Below are positions 44,165 through 57,100 of a stretch of 64,000 nucleotides of DNA, piece by piece. Source of the stretch: Cephalopachus bancanus (Eukaryota > Chordata > Mammalia > Primates > Tarsiidae); contig JAPVLO010000001.1 of assembly GCA_027257055.1 (NCBI GenBank), forward strand, positions 16,472,501 through 16,536,500, given 5' to 3'. Under the pieces are notes generated by a model. The model was not told the DNA's origin. It worked only from the letters and a program-made list of their open reading frames with translations, and ran no database searches. The position numbers and the translations under genes are program-made. Each line of letters begins with the position of its first letter. The first letter of the stretch is position 1.

Positions 44165-44912
44165 CAGCGCGCGCTCCTGAGTCCTCAGCGGAAGGGGCGC
44201 GCGCTCCCGAGCCATGGGGTGGGGTGTCCCGGCGCGCTCCCGAGACTTGGAAATGAGATTCAGGGCGCGCTCCCGAGCCGGGGGGGAGAGAGTGGGTTCC
44301 CGGCGCGCTCCCGAGCCCTGAGTGACACGAGGTTCCCTGTGCGCTCCAGAGCCCTGATCAAGGTGGGATGTGGGTTCCCCGCGCGCTCCCAAACCCTGGA
44401 CGAGGCGGGGTTGCCCGCGCGCTCCCGAGCCCTGCGCGGTGTGAGGTTCCCTGCGCGCTTCCGATCCGTGGTGGGTTGGGTTCCCGGCTCGAGCTCCCGA
44501 GCCCCGGGCGGGGTGAGGCTTCCTGAACCCTCCCGAGCTCGGATCGAGGTGGGGGGGTGGGTAGGAGTTCCCTGCGCGCTCCCGAGACCTGATCGAGGTG
44601 GGGGGGAGCTTCCTGCGCGCTGACGAGCCCGGTACGGGGTGGGAGCGGGGTTTCTTAAGCGCGCTCCCAAGCCCTGGGCGGGGTGAGGCTTGCTGCGCGC
44701 TCCCGAGGCCTGATCGAGGTGGGGGGCGGGTTCGCTGGGCGCTCCCAAGGCCTGATCCAGGTGGGGGGAGCGGGTTCCCTGCGCGCTCCCGAGTCCTGAT
44801 CCAGGTGGGGGGCGTGGTCCCTGCGCGCACGCCCGTGCCCGGGGCGGGGTGCGGCCCCCTGCGCGCTCCCGAGCTCCGATCGAGGTGGGGGGTTCCCTGC
44901 GCGCTCCCGAGC
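44165..44912 (+). repeat. GC-rich tandem array (about 20 units, period about 37 bp)
   Basis: The core GCGCGCTCCCGAG recurs about every 31-48 bp (for example near 44197, 44231, 44262, 44302, 44380, 44416, 44573, 44693, 44780, 44860, 44898). It is followed by variants of CCTGATCGAGGTGGGGGG and GGTTCCCT. Copies are diverged, and a few are degenerate (44487, 44525, 44822). The array ends about 115 bp before the CUL4A ATG. Confidence 0.9.
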
Positions 44913-45027
44913 GGCGCGGGGGCGGGGCCGGGGCGGCGGCGGTTGGGCTCCGGGGCGCCGGCGCGCGCGCGGGCGGGGCGGGAGGCGGCGCGCGGGGCGG
45001 GGCGGGCGCGGCGGTTCCGGCCCAGCC

Positions 45028-45175
45028 ATGGCGGACGAGGCCCCGCGGAAGGGCAGCTTCTCGGCGCTCGTGGGCCGCACCAACGGCCTCACCAAGCCCG
45101 CGGCCCTGGCCGCCGCGCCCGCCAAGCCGGGGGCCGCGGGCGGCTCCAAGAAGCTGGTCATCAAGAACTTCCGAG
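45028..45175 (+). CDS. CUL4A: CUL4A coding exon 1
   Basis: Forty-nine codons, [10 protein letters not shown] to KKLVIKNFR, plus one base. Donor GTGGGC. The Ala/Lys-rich disordered tail ends in the DDB1-contacting strand region. Confidence 0.97.
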
Positions 45176-48100
45176 GTGGGCGCGGGCGCGCGGCCGGCCG
45201 AGGGCCCCGTCCGCCCGCGGGGCCGGAGGCCGCGGCGAGCGGCGGGGCGCGGGGGCGGGGGCCGAGCGGGGGGCGGGGCGGCGCCGCGGGGTCTCTCCGG
45301 CCCCCGCCGACGCCCGCCCGCTCTCCCCGCAGACAGGCCGCGGCTGCCCGACAACTACACGCAGGACACGTGGCGGCAGCTGCGCGAGGCCGTGCGCGCC
45401 ATCCAGAGCCGCACCTCGGTCAGGTGCAACCTGGAGGAGCTCTACCAGGTAGGCCGCGCGCGGGCCGGGTGGGGAGCTCTCGGCCCGGCCGCGGAGGGGG
45501 CCGCCCGGGCGTCCTCCGGCCTGCCCGCCTGCGCCGCTTGCCCGGGGCTGCCCCGCCGCCGGCGCCCTCCGCGACGTCGCGCCGGGGCGGCCTGTCTCCC
45601 TGGAGGTGCGGGCCGACTCGGCCACGGCTCCTTGCAGGGCCGCTTCCAAGTGGCGACGCTCGCTCCCGAAGTGACGCGAAACGGCCCGAGGGCACGGTGC
45701 CGTGCGGGGCTTGGCCTGCAGGCCGCCTTCATGCGGGGCCTGCCCTGTAAACTGCCGTTCACCGAGCATCTGGCTTTACCAGCCGCGGGCGACGCCGTGC
45801 CCACAAAGTTTTTCCGGCGACGGTGACTGAGAGAAAGTGTGGAACGGACAAAAGAGCACTGGGCGCGCCTGTGCCCCGCCCGCCGAAGAAAGCGCTTCTG
45901 GCAGCCGTCTCCACGCGGCCTCTGCGCCTTGTGTGTGAGCTGGTTGGTCTGTTAACCAGCCTCACCGAGGCATAACCCACATTCAGCACGTGCTGGCCTA
46001 CGTGTGCCCACATTCAGCACGTGCTGGCCTACGTGTACCACATTCAGCACGTGCTGGCCTACGTGTCCGCAGGTGGACTGTCCCAGGAATCCCCGCCCCC
46101 TCCCGGGACTCCACCCCTGGCCGGCCGGTTTGCTCTCCATCTCCATGTGCTGCCACCTCTGGAAGCTCGTCCAAAGGGACTGGTGCATTTTCCTGTCTTT
46201 TGCGTCTGGCTCCTTAGGACAGTGCTCCTGAGTCCCCCGCTGTGTGGTAGAGGTCCGTGTCCCTGGATCCCTGAGCACTGTGGGCACGCCATCCCCAGCT
46301 GATGGACACTTGGGTGATGACCGGTGGATGGCACCTGTTCTGAATCAGGGTGCTGGGGCGCTTAGCCGCCTGTGCTGGCGGTCCTCTCTTCCTCAGGCAG
46401 ATGTCGAACTGTAAGCTTCCAGGGTCCTGTGGAGAGTGTACCTTCCAGAGAAACTTCGTGTTTTCCGAAGTGGCCGCCCCGTGTGCTCTTCAGCAGCATG
46501 GCGTTCGGTGTCAGCAGCCTTTTCGATTCCAGCTGTTGAGTAGGTTAGCTGCCTGGTGGAACCTCGGTGGCTTTCATTTGCATCTTCCTCCTGACACGAA
46601 GCGTCTCCGGGTGCTCACCTGCACTCTGTGTGTTTTGATGAGGCGTCTGTTCACATCTTTTGCTCGTTTTTTATCTGGTGGTTTTATCTTCTCGAGGACG
46701 TGAATTTATCATGCATTCTGCGCACAGGTCCTATGTCCAGTGTTGACCATGCAGATGTTTTCCTCTTCTTCTTGGGCTTGCCTTCTGATTCTCTGAACTG
46801 GGTTGAGGAGCCACACTTTTAAACTTGGAAGTCAGATGTATCTGTTCGTTCTTTTGTGGGCTGTGCTTTTGGGATCTACTAAGAAGTCTCATCTAGAGTC
46901 ACAGAGGTGTTTTCCTGCATTTCTCAAGACGTCTTAGAGCTTAGGTTTTCCATTGAGGTGTGTGATCTGTGTGGAGTGACTTTGTTACGTGTTGTAGGGT
47001 TTTTCCTCAGAGTGGCCAGCTGTGCCGGTACCGCTTGTGGAAGAGCCTGCTCTTTCCCCACCGAACTGCCTGTGCTGCCTTGTCAACAATGCCGGGCTCA
47101 GTGGCTCAGCCTGTCATCCCAGCACTTTGGGAGGCCAAGACGAGTGGATTTGAGCCAGGCAACTTGGCGGGATCTCGTCTCTACAATAAGTCAAAAATTA
47201 GCCGTGCGTGGTAGTGCGCGCCTGTAGTTCCGGCTACTTAGAAGGCTGAGGCAGAATTGCCGGGGCCCAGCAGGTCAACGCTGGGTGGCCATGAGCGTGT
47301 CACTGCGCTCCAGCCTGGGTAACGGAGTGAGACTCCAACTCAAAAGAAAAATCAAGAATGTGTGTCTGTGGACAAGCTGTGGAATGAATCGTGGCACTGA
47401 GGAGCACTGACCCTCCAGGTTCCTTTTTCAGAGCTGTTTGGCTTGTCTTGACTCCTGTAGTTCCGTATGCGTTTTGGAATTTGTTTGCCAATTTCCATTT
47501 TTTAAAAGGGAGAATTTTAACAGGTTATTTAGAATCTGTAGCTCAATGTGGGAGAATTGTTGTTAACAATATCAAGTCTGCTGATCAGTCACCAGGAACC
47601 ACTCTCCTTTCATTTAGGACTTTTTTCATTTCTCTCAGCAATTTCTAATTTCAGTGTATAGGTCCTCAACTTTTTTTTTTTTTTTTTTTTTTTTGAGTCT
47701 GTCATGCAGGCTGGAGTGCAGTGACACGATCTTGGCTCACCACAGCCTCAGCCTCCTGGGCTCAGACCATCCTTCTGCCTCAGCCTCCCGAGTAGCTGAG
47801 ACTACAGATGCACACCCACCCCACCCAGCTAATTTTTTTTTTGTAGAGTCGAGGTCTCCTTATGTTGCCCAGGCCGGTCTTGAACTCCAAGGCTCAAGTG
47901 ATTCTCCCGCCTCAGCCTCCTGAAGTGCCAGGATTACAGACGTGAGCCACTGCGCCAGGTGCATTTTGTATTTTTGATGACATAAGCGGTATTTTAAATT
48001 TTAATTTCTAGTTCTTGCTATTTATAATGCAGTAATCTTATATTCTGCTGTCCTGCTAACCTCACTTATTTCTACGAGATGTTTTGCAGATTTCTTTAGG

Positions 48101-51100
48101 CATTCTCAAGACACAGTTGTGGTCACAGAATAGGCAGCGTTGCTTCTTGGTGTCTCCTCTTGTGCTTGTGTTTCCTTTTCCTGCCTTACTACATCGTTGA
48201 GAACCTCTGGAAGTGGGGTGAGTGGGCATCCTTGTCTTGTTCCTGGTCTTGGGGAAGTCTCCCATTATTGCAGCTATGGGTTTTCTGATAAATATCTGTG
48301 ATCAGACTGAGGATGTCCGCTTACGTCCTAGTTTGCTGAGAGTTCTTATAAGGAACAGATGTTTAATTTTGCCAGCTTCTTTTGCATCTATTGGGGTGAT
48401 AATATGTTTTTGGTTTCTTAGTTTGTTCATTGCATTGATTGATTTTTCAGTATTAAACCAGTTTAGATTCCTGGGGTAAGTCTTACTTGGTTAGTGTGTG
48501 CATTGTCTTTTTGACATGTTGGATTAAATTTGCTAATGTTTTGTTAATTGCTGCATCTGTAATCCCAGGGAAGGTGTTGGCCTCATGAGTTGGAAAGTCT
48601 TTTCAGTTTCTGGAAGAATTTGTATAGAATCGGTATCATTTCTTCTTTAAATGCTTGAGAGAATTCCCTAGTGAAGCCATCTTGGCTTTCCTTGTGGAAA
48701 GGTTTTAAACCCAAATTAAATTTCTTGGGTAGATAACGAGCGATTCGGGATATCTGTGTCTTCCAGCTCCCTGGGCCGCAGTGTCTGCTCTGCTGTTATC
48801 TGGGCTGATGTTCATCTTGCACTCTGCTTTCCTCTCTGGGCGTTCACTTTGGCTCTTTATGTCATGCATCTCTGCTTTCCGGCCATGGGGGATATGGTCA
48901 AGTAGCTGTTCGTCGCCCCCGTGTGCTGATCCTGTCCGGTCAGCTCTGGGTTGGTTTTGAATGATTGCTTTTTCACCCCTTTGAGGACTTCATTTTCCTC
49001 CTTGGTTGCGTGTCTGATAATCTTGGATTGGATACTGAGCATTGGGACCCTTAGCCTGTGTGCTGGGTGTATTTTTGTAGTCCTATCAGTATTCTTGGCC
49101 TTTGCTCTGGACACCGTTCAGTTGTCTGAAAGCAGGTTGATCTTTTTGAGCTTTGCTTCCAAGATTCATCAGACAGGGCCGGAACAGTGCTGTGCCCAGC
49201 CTTGGGTCCCCCGCACGGTGGCCAAATTCCCCTCCGCACTCTGCCGGGGCCTTCCTGTCCCTCTGGCGGAGACTACTGTTCCAGGCCCGTGTGGCCGCAG
49301 GCACTGTTACTCTGACCCTCGGGATGGTCCTTCCCAGGCCCGGGGGCTTTCCTCTCGCCCATGTGCAGGTGAGGCCCTGCTGTACCTGCGGGTCCCTGGG
49401 GATCTCCAGGGTGCGCTTGGGCCACACCTCTCCCCGGGCCCCCATCTTGCAGACGCCCTGGGGACCCCTGCACCACAGCCTGGAAGCTCTCCCGGAAGCC
49501 AGCACCGTGGGGCCTGTTCCTGTCTCTCAGAGACCACTGTCTTCCACAGCCCGATGCCCAGTGCCTTGACGGCTGTTGTCTTGGACATCTTGGCAGGTTT
49601 TTTTTTCTCACGATTTTGATCAGAAGTTAATCCAGTCTCTCCATTGCATCTCGCATGGAGGCTGCAGGCCCACCCCAACTCCCCCAGGCCTTTGGTTTAA
49701 TGCACGTGACACGGCTTCACACTCCTTTGTTCCTGGAGAATTGGCTCTTTGGCATCTGCTGGCCTGTGACTTTTCTTTTTCTCTTTTTTTTCTTTTTTCT
49801 TTTTGAGTTGGAGTCTCACTCTGTCGCCCAGACTGGAGTGCAGTGGCCGCTCCCGGCCACCGCAGCCTCGATCTTCCAGACTCCGGCGATCCAGTGCACG
49901 CTACCACGCCCGGCTAATTTTTTGATTTATTGTAGGGATGAGGTCTCGCCAAGTTGCCCAGGCGGGTCTCGAACCCACTCACCTCAGTCTCCCAAGCGCG
50001 GGATTACAGGCGGGATTACAGGCTGAGCCACTGAGCCCGGCCCTCGTGGCTTTTCTTAAAGTCGTGGACTTGCTTTACAGATCGTCACAACAGACGCGCT
50101 GTGTGCAGTGTTCCTAGGAGTCTGGGTGGCCCAGGTGAAACCCTGTGGGCCGGGGGTGCTCACTCCAAGGTCACAGTCGCTTCATCTCCGGAATGAGGCA
50201 GCTCTCCAAGTGCAGGTGGCCGGCCGGGCTCTCGCTGAGTCTCAGACTCCAGCTGCCTGGGTCTTCTGAGAGCGAGTGGTTGGAAAGAGGAAAATAAGTC
50301 CGTGCGAGTTGGCTGACCTCCGAGGCAGTGGGCAGTGCGTCTGACTCAGTGGCTCAAAGCCAAGTCCAGGTGTTTGTGTGGTGGCGTGGTGTATACTGTG
50401 CCCGAGAGTCCCATGGGAGAGGGGCTCTCACCAGAGGCCCGGTGTTGGGTTTTTCAGTTTGCTCGTCTCCCAGAGTGAGGTCCCTGGTCCTCCATGGAGG
50501 CAGCTTCTGCTGTCCACACACCGGGGTCCTGTGCTTGTTACTTTGTTTCTGGCGGAGAGGGTGAATCACCGTCCAGGAAGGACAGTCCCTGTCCACCTGG
50601 CCACTTTCCTCCAGCACGGGGAGGGAGCGTGCTTTGAAGACCTGAGTTGCGATCGGAGCTGGGCTGCTGGCTGAAGGAAGCCCATCCTGCGTCTTGTTCT
50701 GCCTCGGTCGCACAATGAGACAACAGGAGACGAAGGCCTTGCTCCCAGAAGAGTTTCAGAGAAAGGCCAAGTGCTGGTTTCAGACTGGGTGTGGGGCTTT
50801 TTGGCGTGGGGACTTCTTGGAAGGAGCTCCAGGTTCTGAGGACAGCCGGGCCATCCTTGGTGAGTTGCCGAGTGATGTCCCTGAGATGCTGGCGCCTGGT
50901 GACAGCTTCAGAAAGGGGAGGCTGGTCACCTGGGCGAGCCGCTGCCTCCCGACACCGAAGCCAGAGCTGGAAACTAGCTCGTGCCGTGGCGGCGCGCAGC
51001 CAGGGGGGCAGCCTGTCGGTCACAACTGCCCCCAGGCTTCCCGATGGCTCCTTCCGCTTGGCTCCAGTCCTCACTCAGTTCCCGTGTTGTTCCCTCAGCA

Positions 51101-54100
51101 CCTGGGGGCCAGCGTGGCGAGCGTCCTGCAGGAGCCGGTCCCCTGCGCTTCTGGATGAGGGCGACCCACCCTGGACTGCCTGTTACTGCGGCCGCAGATG
51201 GGGAGTGGGTTTTGTCTTGTCCCCGCCAGTGATAGGCCCTGGGCATGGCGCGTGTGTTTGTTGGGTTTCCTGCGGTTTGGAGGCAGTTGGGGCTCACTTG
51301 CGTGTTGTCCATGTCATCTGTGTCAGCACCTTGAGCACCTGCCCGCTTTCTCCTGTAGGAGTTTCAGCCTGTGATAGGCTTCGCTCCTGTTTCTCCCGAG
51401 TGTCAACTCTAGCCTGGAGGAACAGACCGTCTGCCCTCCGGAAGGGGCACTCCGACACCATGGCGTCCTCACCCCACGGCTTACTTGTCTGTCCTGTCTT
51501 CCACCCCAAGGGCAGGGACTGCCCTTGTCCACAGGAAGCATTTGGCTTAAGTAGCAGTGAGTTCACTCGGGGGTGACGGCGTGGCACTATTAATAGATGA
51601 GCATTTGACACTCGATGTGTGTCTGTTTTATTTTAATACACTCGCCAGTGCCTGTACAGACAGTTGTCTGAAGAACCTGGTGATGAGAAGGCAGCTGTGG
51701 TGAGAGAGTCTGTGTTGCGGTAGCAGAGAAGCAGTCTCCCCCTTGGCCAACTCTGGTGTTAAGTACAAGCAGAACCTCCAGGACTGGGACAGCAGACTCC
51801 CGGTGCTGCCACCCCACCCCCCACCCCCGCCCCCAAGGGATTGGCACCCATTCCTTTTCTCTCGGGGGTTCTGTAAACCGGAACGGCCGAACACACTAGC
51901 AACACACACCGCGCTGTTTGACGAGGAGCTCTGTCCCTCCAGAGGAGCTGTGGCTAAGTCTCGAAATAGGAGCACAAGTCAGGGGGTACCTTGGGGGAGA
52001 CTCAGCTGTGTTGCTTCTGTGACCCTGCAAAAATGTCTTCCAGGATCCCTGCCAGCAGGGAAGTGGCAGGGTTGAGGGAGGGAGGGAGAGAGGCGGGGAC
52101 AAGGCGACAGAGATGCGAGAGACAGAGACAAAGGCTGCCTGCCTGCCTTTGAGGTGGCAGGTGCTGTCATTTGAAGCTGGGAGGCGTGACTCAGCACCTG
52201 CTGTGAACCTGGGTTACCCAGGGCCTGGCTACTTATTTCGAAAGGTCCTGAGTTTGCAGTTTTAAAGACAAAATAGAGCTCCGAATGCTGATGCCAATAG
52301 TGCGCGCATGCCAGGAGGGTGCATAGGAGGAATCGTGGGTCACACAATTCAGCAGTGACGTGTCATACTGGGGAAAGGTCGTTTTAAGGACATCAACTCT
52401 CGGTTCAGGAAATGAAGCTTCCAGAAAATGGTCCCAAGTGACTGTTTCGTGAAGGACACGTACCACTAAGCCCGTCTACGTTTTTTGCCAGAGAAAGTAC
52501 ACTTCTTCATATGTTATGTAAAATACTTATTTTGTAATAATTATGTTTGTAGAGTTCACTAATGATTAACTATAGGAGCAAAGCCTTTCTCATGCAGTTA
52601 TCCTGGGTGTTCTTTTTGGGCGGGGGAGTCAGGGTCTCACTGTCACCCAAACTGGAACTACAGGTGTCCCCACCATACCCAGATAGGATTTTTTTTTTTT
52701 TAAAATAGGAGTCTCACTGTGTCACCCAGGCTGGAGTGCAGTGGCACGCTCCCGGCCTCCACAGCCTCGACCTGCTGGGCTCCGGCGATCCTTCCGCCTC
52801 AGCCTTCCAAGCAGCTGGAACTACAGACTCACGCCACTACACCCGGCTAATTTTTTTATTTATTGTAGAGACAAGATCTCACCAAACTGTCCAGGCTGGT
52901 CTGGAACCCATGGGCTCAGGCAATCCTTCGCCTCTGCTTCCCAAAGTGCTGGGATTATAGGTGTGAGCCACCATGCCTGGCCAAATTAAGATTCTGAAGT
53001 ATTTCTGTTCTGTATGTCTTCACATTTTTTGAATCCAATTTTGGTTCAGAACTTGCTGATAGAAAAACTGCATTTCTATTTACTGTATTTCATATTTGAA
53101 TTGAATGAGATCCTGGTTTTGTACATGAGATTTGAAAGGAAATCTTATTAGAACAAGTAAGAATGAACAGTGTTTCTTTAATGTGGGTTAAATTTCTCTG
53201 CCTCAAAAAAATTGTCATTTCTTCATTAAGATAAAGTCAAAGTAAGCTACGCAACTAGAGTGCAGAAAAATAAATCAGAGACAGATGAACTGGGCCTGTG
53301 TCACCCAGGAGTCTTCAGCTGCCTGTGGACAAAAGTACTGTCCTAGTGAGAGTGGGGGGACAGAGCCCCTCATGCCCTCCCTCCTGTTGGGAGGAGGGCT
53401 TCAGGGGACGATCTCTTTGGTTCCTGAGCTGTGGTTTCTCTGTGCAGTCACCAGGGTGAACTCACACACACTTCCGGGACTCCACCTCCACCAGGGACTC
53501 AAAGTGTCCAGAAACAGGTTTCGGGGCCACGCCTGTTCCGAGGGCCCCCGATGCCTGTGGGCCTTGTAGATGCCAGAAGGGTGAGGTCCGGCAGATAGGG
53601 CACACCCTCGTTAACTGATGTTACTCGCCACAGTGCCAGCTGTGACGGGACCACAGTGTCGGACAAGAAGTACCCCAAGATCAACCAGTCAATTGCTTGT
53701 AGATTACATAGGCGATGGGTGCCTTCTGTTATGATTATAGCTGTGTAAGCAAATAGGTCTTTTAAAGAAGCAGTTTATCGTTGATACTGAACACTTAATG
53801 TCTTCCTTCTCTTTTTAGGCTGTGGAAAACCTTTGTTCTCACAAAGTCTCCCCAACACTCTACAAGCAGCTGCGCCAGGTCTGTGAAGACCACGTCCAAG
53901 CACAAATCCTTCAGTTCAGAGAATATCCTTTTTTTGATTCATAAGCTTTGTTCTTCACCGGAGCCTTTGAAACCGGACATCAGTGGGATTAAGACCCTCC
54001 AAGCGCCTTAATTCTGAAGCTGTTTTTTAAGTCTTACTCCCTTGTTTATAGAACAAAAAACTGCATTTGTTTCATGACTCAACAGGATAGATGTTTAAGG

Positions 54101-57100
54101 GGAATTTACTGTAAATTGCTTGCTGATCTGCGTTAAAGTGAAACAATGTCTATTTACTGGGTCTGGTTAGGGTATTCAGGAAGAGTTCTAAAAATGTGTT
54201 AGAGCTTGAGTTCTGCTATCATTGACTCTAGCAAAAACTATGTGTATTGGATATCTCTAATGTGTAACAGATTCCCACAAACTTGACAACTCAAGACGCC
54301 ACCCACCTACCAGCTCACAGCTGTGTCTGTCGGGGGTCTGGCATGGCCCAGTGGTTTCTCTGCTCAGGGTCTCACAGGCAAGACCCTGGTGTGAGCCAGG
54401 CTGTGTCACCTCTGAGGTCAGGGTCCTCTCCTCACTCATGCAGGTGGTGGGCAGAGTTTGGTGCCTGTGGCTGTGGGACTGAGTCCTGCCTCCTTCCTGG
54501 TGTTGGTCGGGGTTGCTCTCGGCTTCTTTCGCCGTGTGGCTACTTGCTGCCTCTGGGCTGGCAGGGGAGCCTGTCTCTCTGACCTGCTAAGGCAGAGCCT
54601 TATGCGATGTAACCCAGACCAGGGAATGGTGAACGCTTTTTACTCACGGCCCTATCCGCGGACCAGAGGAGGGAATGACACGAGGCGTGTCCATAGGACT
54701 GGGAATCTTGGGATTGTCTGCCACACCGTCTGTGGCTTGCGTCCACAGGGGAGGCTGAGCTCCTTAACGTCCTGCAGAAAATCCTTTAATCAGCCTCAGT
54801 CCCGTTCCCTAGCCTCCCCGTACTGTAGCCACCTACATGTCTCATGGGGTAAGAATTAGAAAGGAGGTTTCAGCCGGGCTCGGTGGCTCAGCCTGTAATC
54901 CCGCGCCTTTGGGAGGCCGAGGTGAGTGGATTGCCTGAGCCCGCGGGTTCGAGACCCGCCTGGGCAACTTGGCGAGACCTCATCTCTGCAATAAATCAAA
55001 AATTAGCCGGGCGTGGTAGCGCGTGCCTGTAGTTCCAGCTACTCGGAAGGCTGAGGCGGAAAGATCACCGGAGCCCGGCAGGTCGAGGCTGCGGTGGCCA
55101 GGAGCGACCACTGCATTCCAGTCTGGGAGACAGAGTGAGACTCCAATTCAAAACAAAACAAAAAAGAAAGGAGGTTTCATAGCTGCAGAAAATCGTGTGG
55201 CTACGTGCCTAGACGTCTGTTTCTTCATGTGTAAACTTGGTGGTTGGGACTCACGCATATCCAAGTTTTCTTCTAGTTGAGGGGACCTTTTCTCCCCTGC
55301 CTCTCGGATCTTGGGAAACTAAACCATTGTAAGTTCATTGGAGAAGCCCTCAGGACAGCTGCTGTGGCTGGTGTAGAAGCCCTTGACAGTGAAGCCCAGG
55401 TGGCCGGGGCAGGGTGACTGTGTTTAGGCCACCTGCAGGTCCCCATGGGCGGGGGAGAGAAGGCAGCTTGCGTGCTGTTGTGTTGGCTTCTGTAAATGCT
55501 CCTCCATGGTACTTTCTGGCAAGCTCTTTCCTAAAGGCTGTGAGGTTGTTCAAGATAACGGTGACCACACATGACCTTTTGGAACCTGGCCAGAGAGCCC
55601 TTTATCTCAGGAGGCACCTGTGAGGGCCCCAGAAGCTGGCCCCGCATCGGAGCACATGCGCTTCCAGGAACCCACGTTCCAGAAGTTTACGCCTGGGGAG
55701 TGGCCTGGCTCCGAGGGCGGAGGATGCCCTCAGCAGGTGTCCAAGTCTCTCCAGACAGGCACTTGTAAGAGTCGCTGGGGCTGCTTGCTCCTAATCTAGT
55801 TGGGGTCCCGAGTTGCTTGAAAACTACTTTTTGATGACCCGGTCAGTTATCCTCCTGCCAGTTAACCCTCCCCTGTGGATTGACTAACATATTCATCAGT
55901 TCACTCACCAGTGCTTACTGCCGGTCTACTGTGTAACACAGGACAGTGGGGGATGACCAGGCCAGGTTCCTGCCCTCCGAGATGTCCCGGTCCAAGGCCG
56001 AGGCTGGGGATTCACTGTTTCTCTGGTGCTATGGCGAAAGCATGATTATGCAAATTATGATTTGTTTCGTTAAAGGAGAAAGAAGACCCTATCTCTTAAA
56101 AAATTAAAAGTGGGCCGGGCTCCGGGGGCTCAGCCTATAATCCCAGCGCGTTGGGAGGCCTAGGTGAGTGGATTGCCTGAGCCCGCGGGTTCGAGACCCG
56201 CTTGGGCAAGCGAGACCTCATCTCTACAATAAATCAAAAAAATCAGCCGGGCGTGGTAGCGCGTGCCTGTAATTCCGGCTACTCAGAAGGCTGAGGCGGA
56301 AGGATCGCCGGAGCCCGGCAGGTCGAGGCTGCGGTGGCTGAGAGTGGCCACTGCACTCCAGTCTGGGTGACAGAGTGAGACTCCAACTCAAAAAATAAAA
56401 TAAAATAAAAATTAAAAAAGGAGAAAGAAGAAGCACTGGCATAGTAAGTGTCCCTATTAAGTGGCATCTTGAGTTCAAAGCTGAGAGTCGGGACGGGAGC
56501 TTGCAGGACCTGGCTCATCAGAGTGACACTTCCAGGAGGTGACACTTCCAGGAGGAAAGCCCCGAAGCCGCCTCTTGAGGGGTGAGTGGGAGCTGTCCCT
56601 CCCTGGCTGAGGCTTTGGGCCGCAGAGTGTGAGGGGCGGGGGCAGCCGCCAGCAGGCTGGCACAGCCAGGACTTGGGAGAATTGGGGGATTCGTGGCTGT
56701 GGGGCAAAATTGCAGTTGGACTTGGACTTTGCAGACGGTGCTGAGGAGCTGGGCTTGAATCTGGGCATCTGAGAGCCCTTGCGGTGTTCTGAGCAGGAGC
56801 CCAGTGTGGACCTGTTCACAGAGGTCCCTGGCGGGTGATAAGACAGATTGGCGCGTGGACTAACAAATGTGGCCTTGCACTGGGCCAGTACACATTGCTA
56901 AGTATCTGTCAGGAGCTGGGTGTGATGCCCGGCCCTGGCGGGGTACGTCTGCTAGCAGAGCTGACACGCGAGTGGGACGGCAGAAACGTAAAGATAAGCA
57001 TTTGTGCAACGCAGGAGACAGAGCCGGTGGCCCCAGACGTGGACGTCATTGCCCAGGAAAAGTCAGCAGAGCGGCAGAAGTGGCAGGCGACCAGGGGCAG

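Larger units (their letters stand above)
46600..49190 (-). mobile_element. Long old L1, antisense, split by two Alus
   Basis: Recognisable antisense L1M segments occur at about 46600-47050, 47430-47670, 47962-48760 and 48820-49190 (for example GTGAGTGGGCATCCTTGTCT and ATCTGTAGCTCAATGTGGG). The order is collinear, with Alus inserted at 47091 and 47672. In CUL4A intron 2. Degraded. Confidence 0.7.
45449..53818 (+). other. CUL4A: CUL4A intron 2
   Basis: 8.37 kb. Contents in order: the E-box minisatellite, an old antisense L1 in pieces split by two Alus (46600-49190), an Alu (49784-50042), about 2.5 kb of sequence with no recognised element (50043-52600), an Alu (52690-52982), then unassigned sequence to the acceptor. 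Confidence 0.8.

Noticed and set aside
44165..44912. CRISPR-like array
   Set aside because: Units are diverged and adjacent with no unique spacers, and the genome is primate.
44260..45354. 364-codon minus-strand open frame (and 262- and 284-codon neighbours) in the CpG island
   Set aside because: The frames run through the GC-rich tandem array, which lacks A/T-rich stop codons; the translations are just the repeat in other frames and overlap CUL4A exon 1.
53911..53943. CUL4A exon 3 continuing into the following codons
   Set aside because: Read-through gives Tyr-Pro-Phe-Phe-Asp-Ser-stop and loses the conserved FREDSLDS sequence; the AT-AC intron explains the junction.
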